Shown here in pieces: positions 47,227-55,108 of a stretch of 55,653 nt of DNA. Each line of letters begins with the position of its first letter. Position 1 is the stretch's first letter. The position numbers and the translations under genes were made by a program. The stretch spans positions 1 to 55,653 of the forward strand of contig JAOAIK010000032.1 in assembly GCA_026414745.1 (NCBI GenBank), in the 5' to 3' direction. Under the pieces are notes generated by a model that ran no database searches, was not told where the DNA came from, and saw only the letters and a list, made by a program, of their open reading frames with translations. Source of the stretch: Roseococcus sp. GTDB taxonomy: Bacteria > Pseudomonadota > Alphaproteobacteria > Acetobacterales > Acetobacteraceae.

Positions 47227-47916
47227 TCAGCGCGCCGCGAAGCGCGCCAGCTCGCCGCGCAGCCGGTCGGCCGCCGGGTTGTGGCCCTCGCCGAACAGCA
47301 CGAGCTGGCGCGCCGCCACGTCGCGCCCGTAATAGGCGCGGTTCCATTCGCTGCGCGAGGAGAAGAGCGAGCCCTCCAGGCTCACCCCGGCGAAGAGGCC
47401 GCGCGCGCGGGCGATGGTGACGACATCCGCCCCGCCCAGCGCCGAGGTCAGCGCCCCCTGCACCCCCGCGCCTAGGGTGGCGACGGCGAGGCCGACATCG
47501 CCGCCGAAGGTGAACTGGCTGTCGAGCAGGGCGGAGAGGGCGCGCTCGCTGCGCACGATCATCAGCAGCGCCATGTCCTGCACGCCGATCTGCAGGCCGA
47601 AGCCGGCGCCGCCCAGGGCGAAGAAGGCGGGCGACGTCCAGGCGCCATCGGCCATGCGCCCGAGCATCACGCAGCCGCCGCCGCGCCCGCCGAAGAAGAA
47701 GCCGGCGCGGAAGATGCGCGGGCAGACCACCACGCCGCGCGCCTCGCGCAGCAGGGCGCGCGCCTGCTGTTCGAGGCCGGGCTCGCCGAAGGCCAGCAGC
47801 TCGGGCAGGGCGAGGGTGGCCTGGTCCACCAGCGCCTGGGCCTCCTGCAGCGGCTCGGCGCGGGCGGCGGGCGCGGCGCAGAGCAGCAGGGCGGCGAGCA
47901 GGGCGCGGCGGAGCAC
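47227..47916 (-). CDS. Exported SYLF-domain lipid-binding protein (copy 2)
   Basis: 229 residues from GTG 47916, with GAGG 7 nt upstream and a signal peptide (MLRRALLAALLLCAAPAARA). The SYLF/Ysc84 domain covers almost all the rest: ARGVVVCPRIFRAGFFFGG, GGGCVMLGR, SPAFFALGGAGFGLQIGVQ, LLMIVRSERAL, GLAVATLG, ARGLFAGVSLEGS and NRAYYGRDV. The domain binds phosphoinositides or other lipids in eukaryotes and is common in bacterial envelopes without known function. Eight nt after the first SYLF gene and clearly its paralogue. Confidence 0.88.
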   Translation of the reverse strand: MLRRALLAALLLCAAPAARAEPLQEAQALVDQATLALPELLAFGEPGLEQQARALLREARGVVVCPRIFRAGFFFGGRGGGCVMLGRMADGAWTSPAFFALGGAGFGLQIGVQDMALLMIVRSERALSALLDSQFTFGGDVGLAVATLGAGVQGALTSALGGADVVTIARARGLFAGVSLEGSLFSSRSEWNRAYYGRDVAARQLVLFGEGHNPAADRLRGELARFAAR

Positions 47917-47924
47917 GGCGGACC

Positions 47925-48725
47925 TCAGCGGGGCGGCGGGGGAAGGGGGGTGCGGCTCACGCCGCCGGTGGAGGCGCGCGCGGCCTGCTGCGTGCCACGC
48001 GGCGCGGCCCCGGAGATGGGGGTTGGCGCGGGGGCGGCGGCATGGGCAGCCTGGCCGCCGAAGCGCAGCAGCGCCGCGCGCAGCGGATCGGCGCCCGGAT
48101 TGTGCACGACCATGTTGATGACGATGTCCCGCGGCGTGACCTCGCGGCCGTAGTAGGCGCGGTTCCATTCGGGCTGGGCGTTGATCACGGAGCCGTCGAT
48201 CGCGAGCCCGGCGAACAGCCCGCGCGAGCGCGAGAAGGCCAGGATGTCGGCGCCGAGATTGGTTGTTGTCGCGCCTTCCACCGAACCGCCGAGCGTGGCC
48301 AGGGCGAGCGAGGCGTCGGCCCCCAGCTTGAACTGGTTGTTGATCACCGCGTTCAGCGCCCGCTCGCTCATCAGCAGCAGCAGGGTCTGGCTGTCCTGGA
48401 TGCCGGCCTGGAGCCCGAAACTGCCCGAAGCCATGGCGTAGAAGGCCGGGGAGGACCAGGAGCCGGCGGCGTCGCGCCCCACCAGCACGCAGCCTCCGCC
48501 CTCGCCGCCGGCGAAGAAGGCGGCGCGGAAGCTGCGCGGGCAGACCAGCACGCCGCGCGCGCGGCGCAGGGCGGAGGCGGCGTCCAGCCGGTCATGCTCC
48601 TCCATCAGGATGTCCTGGACGGTCAGCGCCGCACGGTCCACCAGCGCCTGGGGCGCGTTGCGCGTCGGTTCCCCGGCGCAGGCCGCGAGCAGCGCGGCGG
48701 CGGCGAGAAGCATCAGATTGCGCAT
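47925..48725 (-). CDS. SYLF-domain lipoprotein (copy 1)
   Basis: 266 residues. MRNLMLLAAAALLAACAG is a lipoprotein signal with the lipobox Cys at residue 16. The SYLF domain matches the downstream paralogue block by block (ARGVLVCPRSFRAAFFAGG, SPAFYAMASGSFGLQAGIQ, SRGLFAGLAIDGS, NRAYYGREV). The last 45 residues are a low-complexity Pro/Ala/Thr tail absent from copy 2. A TAGAAT -10-like hexamer (minus strand, 48759-48764) sits about 35 nt upstream of the start, without a good -35. The pair would put one lipid-anchored and one soluble SYLF protein in the periplasm or outer membrane. Confidence 0.88.
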   Translation of the reverse strand: MRNLMLLAAAALLAACAGEPTRNAPQALVDRAALTVQDILMEEHDRLDAASALRRARGVLVCPRSFRAAFFAGGEGGGCVLVGRDAAGSWSSPAFYAMASGSFGLQAGIQDSQTLLLLMSERALNAVINNQFKLGADASLALATLGGSVEGATTTNLGADILAFSRSRGLFAGLAIDGSVINAQPEWNRAYYGREVTPRDIVINMVVHNPGADPLRAALLRFGGQAAHAAAPAPTPISGAAPRGTQQAARASTGGVSRTPLPPPPR

Positions 48726-48817
48726 GAGTTTCCCCCGATAACTCCCGCACGGACCGCGATTCTAGCCGGGGTTGTGGCGCGCCGGAAGCGATTTCGGGGC
48801 GGGTCCGGGGCAGGCGC

Positions 48818-49441
48818 TCAGCCGGGCCAGAAGGGTTCCTCGTTCACCGCCACCACCCGCCAGTCCCTTCCATGTTTCTCGAGCGTGGTGACGGAGAGGT
48901 TGCGCACCGAGAACATCAGCGCCCGGTGCGCGTCCAGGTCCATCGCGTGCGCCAGCGCCGCACGGATGCTGCCGCCATGGGCGATGACCACGCTCTCGCC
49001 CCCTGCCGCGGCCAGCCGTTCGATCGCCGGCCCGACGCGGCGGCGCACGTCGTCGAGGCTCTCGCCCCCCGGCGGGCGCTCATGCGCGGCATGGGGCCAG
49101 AAGGGATGCGGGGGGTGGCGCAGCCGCTCTGTGAGCTCCTCGTGGCTGATGCCCTGCCATTCGCCCAGCGCCTGCTCGGCGAGGTCCGGCTCGACGAGGA
49201 GCTGCTGTTCCGGATAGCCGGCGGCGAAGATGGCGGCCGCCGTGGCCCGGGTGCGCGAGAGGGGCGTGACCACCCAGCGCGCCGGGCGCGGCAGCCGCGC
49301 CGCCAGCCAGCGATACAGCGCGGCCTCCTGCCGCAGCGCCATCTCGCACAGCGCCACGTCCATGTTGCCGTAGAGCACGGCGCGGGCGGAGGGCTCGACA
49401 AGGGCGTGGCGGATCAGGTGCAGGCGGGCCGGTGCGGTCAT
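48818..49441 (-). CDS. Histidine phosphatase family protein (CobC/phosphoglycerate mutase-like)
   Basis: 207 residues. LIRHALVEP contains the nucleophile His12 after Arg11 (RHA instead of the usual RHG), the acid Glu is in LAEQALGEWQG (Glu89), and VVIAHGGSIRA holds the second His155. The EQALGEWQG block resembles alpha-ribazole phosphatase. Members hydrolyse phosphate monoesters through phosphohistidine; no cobalamin genes are close, so the substrate is open. It is divergent from the AmpG-like gene with 47 nt between starts. Confidence 0.88.
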   Translation of the reverse strand: MTAPARLHLIRHALVEPSARAVLYGNMDVALCEMALRQEAALYRWLAARLPRPARWVVTPLSRTRATAAAIFAAGYPEQQLLVEPDLAEQALGEWQGISHEELTERLRHPPHPFWPHAAHERPPGGESLDDVRRRVGPAIERLAAAGGESVVIAHGGSIRAALAHAMDLDAHRALMFSVRNLSVTTLEKHGRDWRVVAVNEEPFWPG

Positions 49442-49488
49442 GTCCGTGATGTAGCGAAGCGCCCCGCCGCCTGATAGCGAAGCGCCGC

Positions 49489-50760
49489 ATGGCCGCCCTG
49501 CTTCGTGACCGCCGCTTCCTCATCATGCTGGCGCTCGGCTTCGCCGCCGGCGTGCCGCTGCCGCTGACCGGCTTCGTGCTGCGGCAGTGGTTCAGCGAGA
49601 GCCAGCTCAGCCTCGCCGCCATCGGCTTCACGGCGCTCATCGGCCTCGCCTATTCGCTGAAGTTCCTGTGGTCGCCGGTGATGGACCACGCGCCGCCGCC
49701 GCTGTTCCGCGGCCTGGGGCGCCGGCGCGGCTGGCTCGCCTCCCTCCAGCCGCCGCTGATGCTCGCCATCGCCGCCATGGGGCTGACCGACCCGGCGCAG
49801 AACGCGGCGCTGACGGCGGCGGTGGCGGTGCTCGTGGCCTTCCTCTCGGCCAGCCAGGACATCGTGGTGGATGCGTATCGCATCGAGATCCTGGAGGAGC
49901 AGCAGCAGGGCTACGGCTTCGCCTGCTATGTCTGGGGCTATCGCTTCGCGCTGCTCGCGGCCAATGCCGGGGCGCTGGGCATGGTGGGGCTGGTGGGCTG
50001 GGACGGCGCCTTCCTCTACTGCGCGGCGCTGGTGGGGGTGGGCTTCCTGGCCGTGCTGCTGGCGCCCGAGCCCCAGGCGCCGCCGCGCGAGGCGATGGGC
50101 TGGGCGCGCCGCCTGCGCGTGGCGGTGGTGGACCCGTTCCGGGACTTCATGGGCCGGCGCTACTGGCTCGCCATCCTGCTCTTCGTCGCGCTGTTCAAGC
50201 TGGGCGAAGCGCTGGCCGGCATCATGACCGCGCCCTTCTACCGGCAGCTCGGCTTCACCCGGGGCGAGGTGGCGGCGGTGGCGAGCGTCTTCGGCCTCGC
50301 GATGACGCTGGGCGGGGTGGTGGCGGGGGGCTGGTTCGTCGCGCGCATCGGCACGGGGCGGGCGCTGGTCGTCACCGGGCTGCTGCAGATGCTCTCGAAC
50401 CTGATGTATGTGGCGCTGTATCACGCGGGGCGCGACATCGGGATGCTCTACGCCCAGGTGGGGGTGGAGAACTTCACCGACGGCCTGGCGGATGCGGCCT
50501 TCGTGGCCTACCTGACCTCGCTGACCCGCCGCGCCTTCAGCGCCACGCAATACGCGCTGCTCTCCTCGCTGGCGGCGGTGCCGCTGCGGGTGCTCGGCGG
50601 CTGGTCCGGGCAATGGGCCGAGGCGCTGGGCTGGACCTGGTTCTTCCTGATGACCACGGCGGCCGCCCTGCCCGCGCTGTTCCTCATGCTGTTCCTGCTC
50701 TGGCGGCTGCCGCCGCCGCCGCCGGCGCCCGCCCGGGCGCTCGGCGTGCAGGACGGGTGA
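49489..50760 (+). CDS. ampG: AmpG-type MFS permease
   Basis: 423 residues with about twelve membrane helices. LGFAAGVPLPLTGFVLRQW, ALIGLAYSLKFLWSPVMD and ASQDIVVDAYRIEILEE are the signature segments of AmpG, which imports anhydro-muropeptides for cell-wall recycling. An Arg/Leu-rich cytoplasmic loop separates the halves near residue 190. Related PAT-family carriers move other substrates, so specificity is inferred from family. The stop converges on the ABC permease gene with 7 nt between them. Confidence 0.85.
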   Translation: MAALLRDRRFLIMLALGFAAGVPLPLTGFVLRQWFSESQLSLAAIGFTALIGLAYSLKFLWSPVMDHAPPPLFRGLGRRRGWLASLQPPLMLAIAAMGLTDPAQNAALTAAVAVLVAFLSASQDIVVDAYRIEILEEQQQGYGFACYVWGYRFALLAANAGALGMVGLVGWDGAFLYCAALVGVGFLAVLLAPEPQAPPREAMGWARRLRVAVVDPFRDFMGRRYWLAILLFVALFKLGEALAGIMTAPFYRQLGFTRGEVAAVASVFGLAMTLGGVVAGGWFVARIGTGRALVVTGLLQMLSNLMYVALYHAGRDIGMLYAQVGVENFTDGLADAAFVAYLTSLTRRAFSATQYALLSSLAAVPLRVLGGWSGQWAEALGWTWFFLMTTAAALPALFLMLFLLWRLPPPPPAPARALGVQDG

Positions 50761-50767
50761 GGGCGTT

Positions 50768-51598
50768 TCAGCCGCCGGTCGAGAGCTGCTGCTCCTGCCC
50801 GCGCATGGCCCAGCCGATGGTGCGCCGCTCGATGAACTCGGCGATCCAGTAGAGCATGATGCCCATCAGCCCCGTCACGATCAGCCCGGCGAACACCAGC
50901 GGCACGTCGAAGCGGGAGGAGGCGACCATCATCAGCCGCCCGATGCCGGCATTGGGCGCCACGCTCTCGGCGATGATGGCGCCGACGAAGGCCACCGTGA
51001 TGGCCACCTTCAGCGAGGCGAAGAAATAGGGCATGGCGCGCGGCAGCCCCACCTTGCGGATGATGTCCACCGGCCGGGCGCCCAGCGCGCGCAGCACGTC
51101 GCGCAGCTCGGGCTCCACCGTCGCGATGCCGGTCGCGACATTCACCACGATCGGGAAGAAGCTGATCAGGAAGGCGGTGATGATGGCCGGCCAGATGCCG
51201 ATGCCGAACCAGACGATCAGCACCGGCACCACCGCCACCTTCGGGATGGAGTTGAAGGCGATCAGCAGCGGATAGAGCCCCTTGTACACCAGGGTGGAGC
51301 TGCCGATGGCGATGCCGAGCAGCAGCCCCCCCACCACCGCCAGCGCGAAGCCCGCCAGCGTGGTGCCGAGGGTGACGAGGCTGTCGTCCATCAGCGGCTT
51401 CCACCAGCGCACCGCCGCGGCCCAGACATCGGTGGGCGCGGGCAGGATGAAGGTGGAGATGCCGAACACCTCCACCAGCATCTCCCACAGCAGGAAGGCG
51501 CCGATCAGCACCATCCAGGGCAGCCAGGCCTGCAGGCGGCGCTGGCGGCGGGCGGCCGCCGCCATGGCTTCGAGACGGGCCTGGGCGCGGGTGGACAT
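50768..51598 (-). CDS. ABC transporter permease (NitT/TauT/NMT1 type)
   Basis: 276 residues. About six membrane helices, with the EAA loop RALGARPVDIIRKVGLPRAMPYFFASLK near residue 190, which docks on the ATPase. LLGIAIGSSTLVYKGLYPLLIAFNSIPKVAVVPVLIVWFG is the typical start of the BPD_transp_1 domain in nitrate/sulfonate/pyrimidine importers. The ATG shares one base with the stop of the ATPase gene (TGATG), so production is coupled. Last gene of the operon. Confidence 0.9.
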   Translation of the reverse strand: MSTRAQARLEAMAAAARRQRRLQAWLPWMVLIGAFLLWEMLVEVFGISTFILPAPTDVWAAAVRWWKPLMDDSLVTLGTTLAGFALAVVGGLLLGIAIGSSTLVYKGLYPLLIAFNSIPKVAVVPVLIVWFGIGIWPAIITAFLISFFPIVVNVATGIATVEPELRDVLRALGARPVDIIRKVGLPRAMPYFFASLKVAITVAFVGAIIAESVAPNAGIGRLMMVASSRFDVPLVFAGLIVTGLMGIMLYWIAEFIERRTIGWAMRGQEQQLSTGG

Positions 51599-52398
51599 CA
51601 GCTGACCTCCTCGCCCTTCCGGGCGGCGGCGATGTAGGCGCGGAGATCCGCGACGAGGGAGGTGAACTCGGGCAGGAAGGTCGTCTCCATGCTGCGCGGG
51701 CGCGGGAACTCCACGCGGCGCTCGGCGATGATGCGGCCCGGGCGCGCGCTCATCACCAGCACGCGGTCGGCGAGGTAGGCGGCCTCGCGCAGGTCGTGGG
51801 TGACGAGGATCACGGTGGGCTTGCGCGCCATCCAGACATTCTGCAGCACGGCCCAGAGATCCTCGCGCGTGAACACGTCGAGCGCGGAGAAGGGCTCGTC
51901 CAGCATCAGCAGCGGCGGCTCGTGGATCAGCGCGCGGCAGAGGCTGGTGCGCTGCTGCATGCCGCCCGAGAGCTGGTAGGGCTGCTTGCCCGCGAAGCCC
52001 TCGAGGCCGACGAGCTTGAGCAGCTCGAGCGCCTTCGCCTCGTACATGGCGCGTTCGCTGCGCAGGCGCCTGCGGTGCGCCGGCACGATCTCGAGCGGCA
52101 GCATCACGTTCTCGAGGATGGTGCGCCAAGGCAGCAGGGTGGGGTTCTGGAAGGCCATGCCCACGAGGTCGAGCGGCCCGTCCACCTCCTTGTTGCCGAC
52201 CAGCACATTGCCGTCGGTGGCAGGCCAGAGCCCGGAGACGAGGCGCATCAGGGTGGACTTGCCGCAGCCCGAGGGGCCGACGACGGCGACGAACTCGCCC
52301 TGCTGCACCTCGAGCGAGCAGCCCTCCAGCGCGAGGGTGCCCTCCACGCCGCCGTAGCGCATGGCGACATTGTCGATCTGGACGAAGGCCTTGCTCAT
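51598..52398 (-). CDS. ABC transporter ATPase (NitT/TauT/NMT1 type)
   Basis: 266 residues. Walker A VGPSGCGKST, the Q-loop in MAFQNPTLLPWRT, signature LSGGMQQR, Walker B LLMLDEPFSALD and the switch His in VTHDLREA. This subfamily energises uptake of taurine, nitrate, sulfonates or pyrimidine precursors. The ATG at 52398 begins MSKAFVQIDNVAMRYGG; longer frames upstream lack coding character. A 190-nt gap with a CCTGCC/GGCAGG hairpin (52507-52527, no T-run) separates it from the binding-protein gene. Confidence 0.93.
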   Translation of the reverse strand: MSKAFVQIDNVAMRYGGVEGTLALEGCSLEVQQGEFVAVVGPSGCGKSTLMRLVSGLWPATDGNVLVGNKEVDGPLDLVGMAFQNPTLLPWRTILENVMLPLEIVPAHRRRLRSERAMYEAKALELLKLVGLEGFAGKQPYQLSGGMQQRTSLCRALIHEPPLLMLDEPFSALDVFTREDLWAVLQNVWMARKPTVILVTHDLREAAYLADRVLVMSARPGRIIAERRVEFPRPRSMETTFLPEFTSLVADLRAYIAAARKGEEVS

Positions 52399-52588
52399 GC
52401 GGGCGTCTCGGGCGGGCGGGAATCGGGGCGCATGTGCTGCGGGTAGCAGGGGCGGGGCGGGGGGGCCAAGCCGCCTGAGGCCCGGTGCCGGCCGCCCTGC
52501 GCCCGGCCTGCCCGCGAAACAGGCAGGACAGGCGGGGAAGAGGCAGGGCGCGGGCGGCGCCCCGGCGCCGAGAGGGCCGCGGGCGGGC

Positions 52589-53611
52589 TCAGATCCGCCG
52601 CTGCTCCGCGGGCGGCAGGAACTCCTCGCTGTAGAAGCGCGCCGCCTCCAGCCGCTCGGGCAGGCCGAAGGCGCCCTCCACGGCGCGGATGGCGGTCTGC
52701 AGCCGGCCCATGTCCACCGCCGAAATCCCGTTCGCGCGCACATGCGGGGTGATCACCACGCGCTCCATGTTCATCATGTGGCGCTCGCGCTCGAGGGCGA
52801 GGTCGGTCAGCGGCTCCACCTGGCGCAGCACGGCGAGCATGGCGTCCGGGCTCGCGATGGTGTCGCGGAAGCCGCGGATCAGGGCGGCCACCGCGCCGCG
52901 CACCACGGCGGGGTTGCGCTCGGCGAAGGCGCGGGTGGTGAGCAGCGCGCCGCCGTAGAGGTTCAGCCCGTGGTCATAATACATCATCACCCGCTGCTGC
53001 GGGTGGTCGAGGCCGATTCCCTTCAGCGCCAGCGCCGAGGTGGTGACGAAGCCGGTGATGCCGTCCGCCTCGCGCCGCACGAGCATGGGCTCGCGCAGGG
53101 CGGGGGCGACGGAGAGGAAGGTGACGCGGCCGGCATCCACCCCGGCGGCGCGGGCGAAGGCGGGGAAGAGTTGGCGGCCGGCGTCGAAATCCGGCGCGGC
53201 GAGGCGCTTGCCCTCCAGATCCTTCGGCGTGCGAATGGGCCCGTCGGCGCGCACGATGACGCAGAGCGGCGCGCGGTCATGCAGCACGGCGACGCAGAGC
53301 AGCCCCGAATCGGGGTTCTGCGCGAGGAAGCGGATCGCGGGGTTGATGTCGGCATAACCCATCTCGTGCGTGCCGGCGACGAGGGCGGGCGGCACGCCCC
53401 CCGAGCCCTGGCCGCGGTCCACCTGCACCTCGATGCCGGCCTCGCGGAAATAGCCGCGCTCGCGCGCGAGCAGGGCGAAGGCGTTGGGCGCCTGGAAGGC
53501 CCAGTCGAGGGTGAGGCGCAGCCGGGCCGGCTGGGCGCGCGCGAGGCCGGGCGCGGCGAGAGGCAGGGCGGCGGCGCCGGCCAGGGCGGCGCGGCGGGAG
53601 AGAGGGTTCAT
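52589..53611 (-). CDS. NMT1/THI5-like ABC substrate-binding protein
   Basis: 340 residues. The N-terminus MNPLSRRAALAGAAALPLAA is an RR-type signal (possibly Tat). The mature part has DWAFQAPNAFALLARERGYF, GIEVQVDRGQGSGGVPPALV and the two-lobed pattern of the NMT1/THI5-like family that captures pyrimidine or sulfonate-type ligands in the periplasm. I looked for a thiamine (TPP) riboswitch in the 120 nt upstream and see none, so thiamine precursor uptake is not supported; the ligand is unknown. First gene of the three-gene importer, with the rhodanese gene divergent 120 nt away. Confidence 0.85.
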   Translation of the reverse strand: MNPLSRRAALAGAAALPLAAPGLARAQPARLRLTLDWAFQAPNAFALLARERGYFREAGIEVQVDRGQGSGGVPPALVAGTHEMGYADINPAIRFLAQNPDSGLLCVAVLHDRAPLCVIVRADGPIRTPKDLEGKRLAAPDFDAGRQLFPAFARAAGVDAGRVTFLSVAPALREPMLVRREADGITGFVTTSALALKGIGLDHPQQRVMMYYDHGLNLYGGALLTTRAFAERNPAVVRGAVAALIRGFRDTIASPDAMLAVLRQVEPLTDLALERERHMMNMERVVITPHVRANGISAVDMGRLQTAIRAVEGAFGLPERLEAARFYSEEFLPPAEQRRI

Positions 53612-53731
53612 GCGGCGTTCCTCGCGGTCGGGATCGAGACGCTGCCGCAGCCTGGGCGCGCTGGGCAAGGGGCGCATTGCCGCGCCGCGTGCGCTGCACC
53701 ATGTTGCGCGCGACACCTCGCGGAGAGCGCC

Positions 53732-54148
53732 ATGACCGATGTGCCCGACGTGCCGCCCCGGGCGGCCTGGGAGGCCCTGACCACCGACCCCGACGCCGTG
53801 CTCGTGGATGTGCGCACGGATGCGGAATGGAACTTCGTCGGCCTGCCGGACCTGAGCGCGGCGGGCAAGCAGCCGGTGCTGATCCCCTGGCAGGTGTTCC
53901 CCACCATGCAGGTGAACGGCCACTTCGTGGAGCATCTGCGCAAGGCGGGCATCACGCCGCAGCACAAGGTCTATTACCTCTGCCGGTCAGGCGCGCGCAG
54001 CCTGGCGGCGGGCCAGGCGGCGGTCGCCGCTGGCTTCCCGCACGCCTTCAACATCGCCGACGGCTTCGAGGGACCGGTGGACGCCGAGGGCCATCGCGGC
54101 ACTGTGGCCGGCTGGAAGGCGAGCGGCCTGCCCTGGCGGCAGCGGTGA
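53732..54148 (+). CDS. Rhodanese-like sulfurtransferase
   Basis: 138 residues, one rhodanese domain. DAVLVDVRTDAEWNFVG is the conserved start, YYLCRSGARSLAAG is the active loop with Cys84, and FNIADGFEGPVDAEGHRG and GWKASGLPW form the C-terminus. The loop has the six-residue length of sulfur-transfer rhodaneses rather than of phosphatases. It handles persulfide sulfur; partners unknown. Start at ATG 53732 with GGAGA upstream. Confidence 0.9.
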   Translation: MTDVPDVPPRAAWEALTTDPDAVLVDVRTDAEWNFVGLPDLSAAGKQPVLIPWQVFPTMQVNGHFVEHLRKAGITPQHKVYYLCRSGARSLAAGQAAVAAGFPHAFNIADGFEGPVDAEGHRGTVAGWKASGLPWRQR

Positions 54149-54181
54149 GGGGCGGGCGGCGCCGCCCCCTCCCCGGCCCGC

Positions 54182-54454
54182 TCAGTGGATGGTGAAGACG
54201 CCGTTGGCGTAGCGCAACTCGGCCGGCTTGATGAGCGAGGTGCTGGCCACGCGGACGGAATGGAGCGCGCCCTCGATCTCGCGCCGCCAGAACTCGAGGA
54301 AGCGGGTGAGTTCGGGGAAGCCGGGCGCGAGATCGTGCTTCTGCCAGACGAAACTCTGCAGCAGCGAGGGGTGGTCGGGCATCCGGTAGAGGATTTCGGC
54401 GGTGGTGAGGCGCCAGTCGGGGATCTTCACCATGGGCTGCAGGGCGTCGAGCAC
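54182..54454 (-). CDS. usg: Usg-family protein
   Basis: 90 residues from GTG 54454. The start is decided by AGGAGG at 8 nt spacing, and it gives the normal length of the family; the longer frame upstream is a shadow. WRLTTAEILYRMPDHPSLLQ, FVWQKHDLAPGFPEL and LHSVRVASTSLIKPAELRY are the conserved blocks. Usg is a small protein frequent in alphaproteobacteria, first noted beside tryptophan biosynthesis genes; its function is unknown. It converges on the rhodanese gene and is divergent from groES. Confidence 0.88.
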   Translation of the reverse strand: MLDALQPMVKIPDWRLTTAEILYRMPDHPSLLQSFVWQKHDLAPGFPELTRFLEFWRREIEGALHSVRVASTSLIKPAELRYANGVFTIH

Positions 54455-54599
54455 GCGCGAGACCTCCTGGACAGGGCGGGGTTGGCCCGCATGGCCGGCG
54501 CTGTGACCTCCCGGCCGACCCTCTGCGGGGCCGCCCATGACGGAAGGGTGACACGCCGCGACGCGGGAATCCAGAAAAATCTTTCGTTAAATCAGGCGT

Positions 54600-54626
54600 T
54601 TAGCACTCGCGCTCGGCGAGTGCTGC
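54600..54626 (+). promoter_or_regulatory. CIRCE element 1 (HrcA operator)
   Basis: TTAGCACTC (54600-54608), 9 nt, GAGTGCTGC (54618-54626). The left arm is perfect; the right arm departs from GAGTGCTAA at the last two bases. It lies just upstream of the groESL -35. Confidence 0.9.
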
Positions 54627-54633
54627 CACTCCC

Positions 54634-54662
54634 TTGACTCGCGCGGGCGGGCTTTCTAGATC
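54634..54662 (+). promoter_or_regulatory. groESL promoter
   Basis: TTGACT (54634-54639), spacer 17 nt, TAGATC (54657-54662). A good sigma70-type promoter placed between the two CIRCE elements, so HrcA bound at either site would block it. Transcription would start near 54669, inside the second element. Confidence 0.75.
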
Positions 54663-54663
54663 G

Positions 54664-54690
54664 CTGGCACTCCTCCCGGGCGAGTGCTAA
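54664..54690 (+). promoter_or_regulatory. CIRCE element 2 (HrcA operator)
   Basis: CTGGCACTC (54664-54672), 9 nt, GAGTGCTAA (54682-54690). Here the right arm is perfect and the left arm departs from TTAGCACTC at positions 1 and 3 (CTG for TTA). The element covers the start site. Confidence 0.88.
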
Positions 54691-54748
54691 CGGCGCCGTC
54701 GGGCAGGAGGTTCCCCATCCCTGAGAGCGTTCAGGAGAGAGAACCGCC

Positions 54749-55063
54749 ATGAAGTTCCGTCCCCTGCACGACCGCGTCCTCGTCCGCCGCATCACGGCCG
54801 AGGAGAAGACCGCGGGCGGCATCATCATCCCCGACACGGCGAAGGAGAAGCCGCAGGAGGGCGAGGTGCTCGCCGTGGGTCCCGGCACGCTGACCGAGAA
54901 GGGCGAGCTGCGTCCGCTGGACGTGAAGCCGGGCGACCGCATCCTGTTCGGCAAGTGGTCGGGCACCGAGGTCAAGATCAACGGCGAGGAGCTGCTGATC
55001 ATGAAGGAGTCCGACGTGATGGGCATCCTCGAGGCGAGCGCCCCGGCCGCGAAGGCCGCCTGA
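54749..55063 (+). CDS. groES: Co-chaperonin GroES
   Basis: 104 residues, beginning [15 protein letters not shown], with [24 protein letters not shown] as the mobile loop and barrel start, and [32 protein letters not shown] at the C-terminus. It caps the GroEL cage during folding. CAGGAGAGAGAA precedes the ATG. Length is slightly above the usual 95-97 residues because of a short Ala-rich tail ([10 protein letters not shown]). groL follows after 51 nt. Confidence 0.97.
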   Translation: MKFRPLHDRVLVRRITAEEKTAGGIIIPDTAKEKPQEGEVLAVGPGTLTEKGELRPLDVKPGDRILFGKWSGTEVKINGEELLIMKESDVMGILEASAPAAKAA

Positions 55064-55108
55064 AGGCCCCCTCCTCGGCTCATCCATTCAAGACCAGACC
55101 AGAGGTAG

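Noticed and set aside
52507..52527. Terminator between the binding-protein and ATPase genes
   Set aside because: CCTGCC/GGCAGG pairs but no T-run follows on the minus strand, so I do not call it a terminator.
53612..53731. TPP riboswitch upstream of the NMT1/THI5-like gene
   Set aside because: None of the conserved THI-box core segments is present on the minus strand.
54182..54538. Longer Usg start at 54538
   Set aside because: The extra 28 residues are Gly/Ala/His-rich without conservation pattern, while GTG 54454 has a perfect AGGAGG at 8 nt and yields the normal family length.
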